Below are positions 37,494-41,161 of a stretch of DNA of 41,161 bases, piece by piece. How positions within the stretch are numbered: position 1 is the stretch's first letter; each line of letters opens with the position of its first letter. The notes below the pieces were generated by a model. The model saw nothing but the letters and a program-made list of their open reading frames with translations. It had not been told where the DNA came from and ran no database searches. The stretch is from Oopsacas minuta (Eukaryota > Porifera > Hexactinellida > Lyssacinosida > Leucopsacidae), in assembly GCA_024704765.1 (NCBI GenBank), contig JAKMXF010000062.1:1-41161 (forward strand), in the 5' to 3' direction. Position numbers and translations under genes: made by a program.

Positions 37494-38668
37494 CTATAAT
37501 GCTGGTAACAATTCCATTTTAATTAGAAGAGTTATGCTGACTTCTTTACAATATTTAGCTTCTAATATTTCAGTTTTTGAAATGAATAAATAAGTTCCTA
37601 AACCTTCATTTCTCAGCTGAGTAGGTTTCTTGAAGCTATTAGGATAATTCAAATCTTCCTTAGTTATTTGCTTAGTGTATTCATAATTATTATTACTGTT
37701 AGTGTGATTGAGTAGAATTAACGTATATTTGTATCTGATAGGCCTGTGTAGTTTATCATCATAACCTCCTTTCATAATATGAATGTAAACAGCTTCTGTA
37801 CCTGTAGATAACCAATTCCATACAATTTTCCCTCACACTTGTATAAACCTACATAGAATGGATCAGTGAAAATAATCTCTCTGTTTTCTATCTTCTGTCT
37901 AACACCATTAATCTTCCATTCCAAGTGTCCTGTAGATAGAGGTGTATAAGAATAGAGTACTTCTATTATTGATTTCAGTTCTGAATCCTTCTCAGTAGTT
38001 TGTTTATCTAAATTTTTGATTTTGATACTTCCGGTGTCCAGTTTATCATTCATATGTTTAACTTTCATTTTCACTTTACAAGAATGTTATTCTCTCAGTT
38101 GCTCTATCCAATACTTGAGATGTTTGAATTTGTTTCAGTTTCATATCAGTCATGGATAATCTATAATGAATATGCATGAACTCTTTTTCATGAAGATTGA
38201 TCTCTCTCCTCTCCATCTCCTCTCTACACCCATACTCCCAATAAAGACATCGGACAGGAAAGAACTCACATTATTTCAGGTAATGTATTGCTGTAGCCAC
38301 TGTGTCACTCCATTCACGCCCTCTCTCCTTTAGGGGACAACTAATCTACAAATAAATAACTCATCTGTAAACACAAACAAACACTTGTAAATAACAACAA
38401 ATAAACTACCATTTTATCATAGACAATTCACGGTTCATCTTTACTGGTTGCCATGCTACACCCTCAGGAATGCAGACACCACACCTCAATTCCTCCTGAT
38501 AGAAACAAGCATCTCTTAACATTCCTTTACAACTGCTACATAACAATAGTTTCAGTTCCATTTTGTTTGATAAGTTGTCTGCCAACAAATCAACCCTCCA
38601 GCCTCTGTAGCTACCATCCTCCCTCATAAATGTAGACCAGGTCCTCTCTCCCTTCTGAGTACCTGAGT
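37494..38668 (-). pseudogene. Decayed inverted copy of the TRAF-family gene
   Basis: Read on the minus strand, it repeats the gene at 17-1493: the RING-like part (38627-38406, LLLCSSCKGMLRDACFYQEE), the same intron, part of the first zinc finger, the coiled coil (38074 onward) and the MATH-like end (37775-37494, ending IKMELLPAL). Lesions: loss of the start codon region, a one-base insertion near 38630, a one-base deletion near 38430, a zinc-finger deletion of about 300 bp near 38250, and a frameshift near 38080. It was formed by DNA duplication because the intron is retained. Confidence 0.85.
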
Positions 38669-38852
38669 AATGATAATTGAATTATTATATATCAAATAGT
38701 TACAGGAATGGAAACAGCTGAGCTGTTAAGAGAAAACGGAAAATAGTAGCTGTTAGTATATATCACTAAACTTAGTTACATTTGTCTATCTCATGACTAT
38801 AGGAGACGATCCAGTTAGTCAGAGTTCAGTCAGATCAATAGTAAGCTATATT

Positions 38853-39572
38853 TATGAAACAAAGTGTATGTGTGTGTGTCCGCGGGTTTTCTCAGAGATG
38901 CCAGGGCCGATTCAAATCAAATTTTGTGCGTCGACTAAGTAGTACTCAACCTTTCCAAATACGAAATAGTTTTCGAATCGAACCATTTTTGCACAAGATG
39001 TGTGAATTTTTCATACCTCTCCCATGTAAATCAATGCATTTTTGGAGGAATGTGATTGGTCAACGTTGACCAATCAGATTCCCTCCTTCTTATAATATGA
39101 ATATATCTAGGAATTTGGTCCAATCAGATTCTACCAATTACAATAGTTACTATTCACAGGTTATTGATCCTGTGGAGTAATGTGGAGAAAGTGATACCAA
39201 ACTTTCTCTGCATTACTCCACGGCCCTTCACAAAGCCTTCCACAAGAACTGGCATAAAAGGACGACCGAATGGCGGCTTTTGAGTTATCTCTATAAAACC
39301 TAATAAAGTACATTAGTATAAATACTAACACCTCAGCTAAAAATAAATAACTACACTTAACTTAATGTAATGTGGTACCATCACATGACAAACACATAAA
39401 CAAATACCGCATAGCAATACAATAGGTTTTTTGATTGTTCACTGAGAGCTAATACTTGCGGACGCGCAGCTTTCACAAACTCCAAGATACAATGGTGAGG
39501 GCCAAAGGCCCGAAAAAGCATTCCGTAGGAACTAGCAGAAAAAGCCGCCCAGAGGGCGGCGTTGCGGCTAGT
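38853..39572 (+). repeat. Dispersed hairpin-rich repeat, longer copy
   Basis: It shares its start (tgtgtgtccgcgggttttct) and end (gcgttgcggctag) with 13788-14185. Its interior has three self-complementary pieces: a 24-bp palindrome at 39053-39076 (tgattggtcaac/gttgaccaatca), a hairpin at about 39172-39222 (gtggagtaatgtggagaaagt mirrored), and a GC-rich stem at about 39544-39560 (gccgcccagagggcggc). No transposase was seen. Confidence 0.75.
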
Positions 39573-39823
39573 CATTAAGAAATGTAGATATTTTGACGCT
39601 TCGCGTTTGTAAACAATAAGCACTAATAACTATCAGCATGATGCTATAGCTTACATGACATTAGCTAGAAATAAGTTTTCTTAGACAAACCAACTCCCTG
39701 ACTGAGATTGTACTTTAGATAGCAGTAAAATTTACGGAGACTTGGCAGCACTGTCCGCCAGTGGATTAGCGGGTATTTCGATATTAGTTAATCATATTTT
39801 CACACCTTTTTAACAATAGCAAA

Positions 39824-40229
39824 ATGAATGAAATGGAGGAGATCAGAATAGTTGCTCAATTCCTCAACGAGCACAATTATGAAACCACTTTAAAGTCATT
39901 TTTGAATGAAAGTGGCACTGAATTTGTGGCAGAAAGTATGGTCCACAAAACTCAAAATGGCGCCTTTGTGTATAGTGTAAGTACTAACCACTTACGCTAT
40001 ACACAAAGGCGCCATTTTGAGTATAGATATACATCCAAGCCACCCAGACATAATTGTACCGAGTTCAATGGATAGAAGTGTCGCTATTTGTGACACATCG
40101 CTTTACCCAGAAGACACAAATATGATAGAACAAATTTTCAGAGATCATCTGCCACTTAATGTGACAATTTCAGAGGTCCAGTTTTGGTGGCAACCTACAG
40201 AACCAAACAGTCTTAACTCTGACACATAG
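39824..40229 (+). pseudogene. LisH / WD40-repeat protein fragment broken by a hairpin
   Basis: ATG at 39824 opens MNEMEEIRIVAQFLNEHNYE with TTLKSFLNESG, a LisH dimerisation motif. After about 50 residues a 71-bp hairpin (39951-40021) interrupts. Past it, in another frame, comes IDIHPSHPDIIVPSSMDRSV, a WD40 blade-like piece, ending at a stop near 40229. No further blades follow. I cannot name the parent gene. The segment before the hairpin ends next to tgtaagtac, a good splice donor, so part of this could instead be a true first exon of a spliced gene. Confidence 0.5.
39951..40021. repeat. Near-perfect hairpin, 32-bp arms
   Basis: Arms 39951-39982 and 39990-40021 are inverted copies with one mismatch (core atggcgcctttgtgtatag), separated by the 7-base loop actaacc. 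It lies inside the LisH/WD40 fragment. Confidence 0.9.
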
Positions 40230-40250
40230 AGGTGTTAAGAAGTGTCATAC

Positions 40251-40610
40251 CAGTAGGAAGTAATCACGTATAGCAGTTACATAAGATAAACTTTGGAACA
40301 CAACATTCGTGTAATCATTTGATTTAATATTATTAAGACCAACTACTCCAGGTAGGTACAAGACCCCTGTCAGACTACGAGACCAATCGTCCCCTGTCAG
40401 ACTACGAGACAAATCGTCCCCTATGTCAAGTGTAACAATGTCCTCAGGTGTAAACTTAGGGTCCAGCTGATGTTTAATGTCGGCTAGTGAGGTGTCGTGT
40501 ATCTCATAATTGTCAGGTAGACAGAAGACCCGGTGGGTGTTGAGATTTAGGAACACGTGGTGGCCAACATGTACCGAGTGGGTATAGGCGTGAGAACGAG
40601 GGCCTCGACC
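40251..40610 (-). CDS. USP39: USP39 (SAD1-like) exon: end of zinc finger and start of USP fold
   Basis: It encodes 120 residues in phase 0. GRGPRSHAYTHSVHVGHHVF is the end of the UBP-type zinc finger. NTHRVFCLPDNYEIHDTSL links on to LPGVVGLNNIKSNDYTNVVF, the start of the USP fold, where the usual catalytic Cys position is Asp (NDY), the mark of the inactive splicing factor USP39/Sad1. USP39 works in the tri-snRNP of the spliceosome. A 27-bp tandem duplication adds nine residues (SRSLTGDDWSRSLTG). The acceptor is tgtgttgtag and the donor is gtatgaca. Downstream exons were not found. Confidence 0.93.
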
Positions 40611-40800
40611 CTACAACACACAATAATACTATAAATAGAATTGTGGCAGACAGCATTTAACACTATTAGTCAACGCCCGTTACATCGAAACTCAAGGAAC
40701 CACTATTATTAAACCGATATACGCGATGGAATATGTGTTACTTTGTGTACTTTCACACTTCGATATTAGCTGGTGTTTCTATATATCTGTATTAGATATA

Positions 40801-40850
40801 ACAGGAGTTGACAGAAGTTGACAGTAGATGACAGGAGATGACAGTAGAGT
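40801..40850 (+). repeat. Short direct repeat of gacag(a/t)ag
   Basis: Units such as gttgacagaa, gttgacagtag, atgacaggag and atgacagtag run in series. It lies in the intron between the two USP39 exons. Confidence 0.55.
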
Positions 40851-41103
40851 ATTTTTATATATGAAAATGAGGACACAGTAGAATCCACTGAATAGATCCA
40901 ACGCTTAATCTGGTTACTTGACCACAAACACAACAATACAAATAGTAATACATTACTCAGGTTAATCAGGTAACACCTGTAATCCGAGTAATCAGGTCAA
41001 ATTGTCCTCTTCATGATGAGACCTAATTATCTCGCCAATCGGATATCTCTAGCGCCAAAATGTACTAAAATTAGAATGTGCTATATTTAGAATTGTATCT
41101 TAC

Positions 41104-41161
41104 TTGGAAATACTTGCCGCATACCAAACACGCATACACGTTGTTATTGGTGAGAGAAATT
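41104..41161 (-). CDS. USP39: USP39 exon, zinc-finger part (runs off the window)
   Basis: The reverse strand reads ISLTNNNVYACLVCGKYFQ and then the donor gtaaga. It joins in phase to GRGPRSHAYTHS of the next exon, giving the family's CLVCGKYFQGRG...HAYTHS zinc-finger core. The 5' end lies beyond the right edge. Confidence 0.9.

Noticed and set aside
39381-39623. Minus-strand 80-codon frame (ALWAAFSASSYGML...)
   Set aside because: It lies wholly in the dispersed hairpin-rich repeat, and the related copy at 14 kb does not keep the frame.

Overview
The window looks like a nuclear scaffold from an early-branching animal, most plausibly a demosponge. The evidence is small spliced introns (gt...ag, some only about 64 bp), an AT-rich background, animal genes (MARK/PAR-1, 14-3-3, CSE1L/exportin-2, USP39, TRAF-type, NHL-repeat) and a FLYWCH domain of the kind carried by transposons. 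TRAF-like expansions and many short DNA transposons fit sponges, but the species cannot be fixed from sequence alone.

Layout. 17-1493 (+): a two-exon TRAF-family gene. 2640-8230: no gene seen, many MITEs. 8231-10357 (+): an intron-free coding region for a MARK/PAR-1 kinase. 10358-14204: intergenic, MITEs. 14205-33185 (-): eleven exons of exportin-2 (CSE1L/CAS), which join in frame into about 770 residues; the N- and C-terminal ends were not found. Inside its introns lie an NHL-repeat pseudogene (17786-18560, +), a long foldback element (19802-20373) and a complete six-exon 14-3-3 gene (24143-28939, +) on the opposite strand. 33186-39823: repeats, a sequencing-adapter relic with an N at 34371-34410, a FLYWCH-domain fragment in a long hairpin, a second N at 37299, and a decayed inverted copy of the TRAF gene (37494-38668, -). 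39824-40229 (+): a LisH/WD40 fragment interrupted by a hairpin. 40251-41161 (-): two exons of USP39, running off the right edge.

How the genes relate. MARK (PAR-1) phosphorylates polarity and microtubule proteins, and 14-3-3 (PAR-5) binds phosphorylated sites of that kind, so two partners of one polarity module sit about 14 kb apart. CSE1L recycles importin-alpha from the nucleus and USP39 is a spliceosome factor; these are housekeeping neighbours with no obvious pathway link. The right third of the window (beyond about 33.2 kb) contains broken genes, two Ns and adapter sequence, so its order should be treated as provisional.
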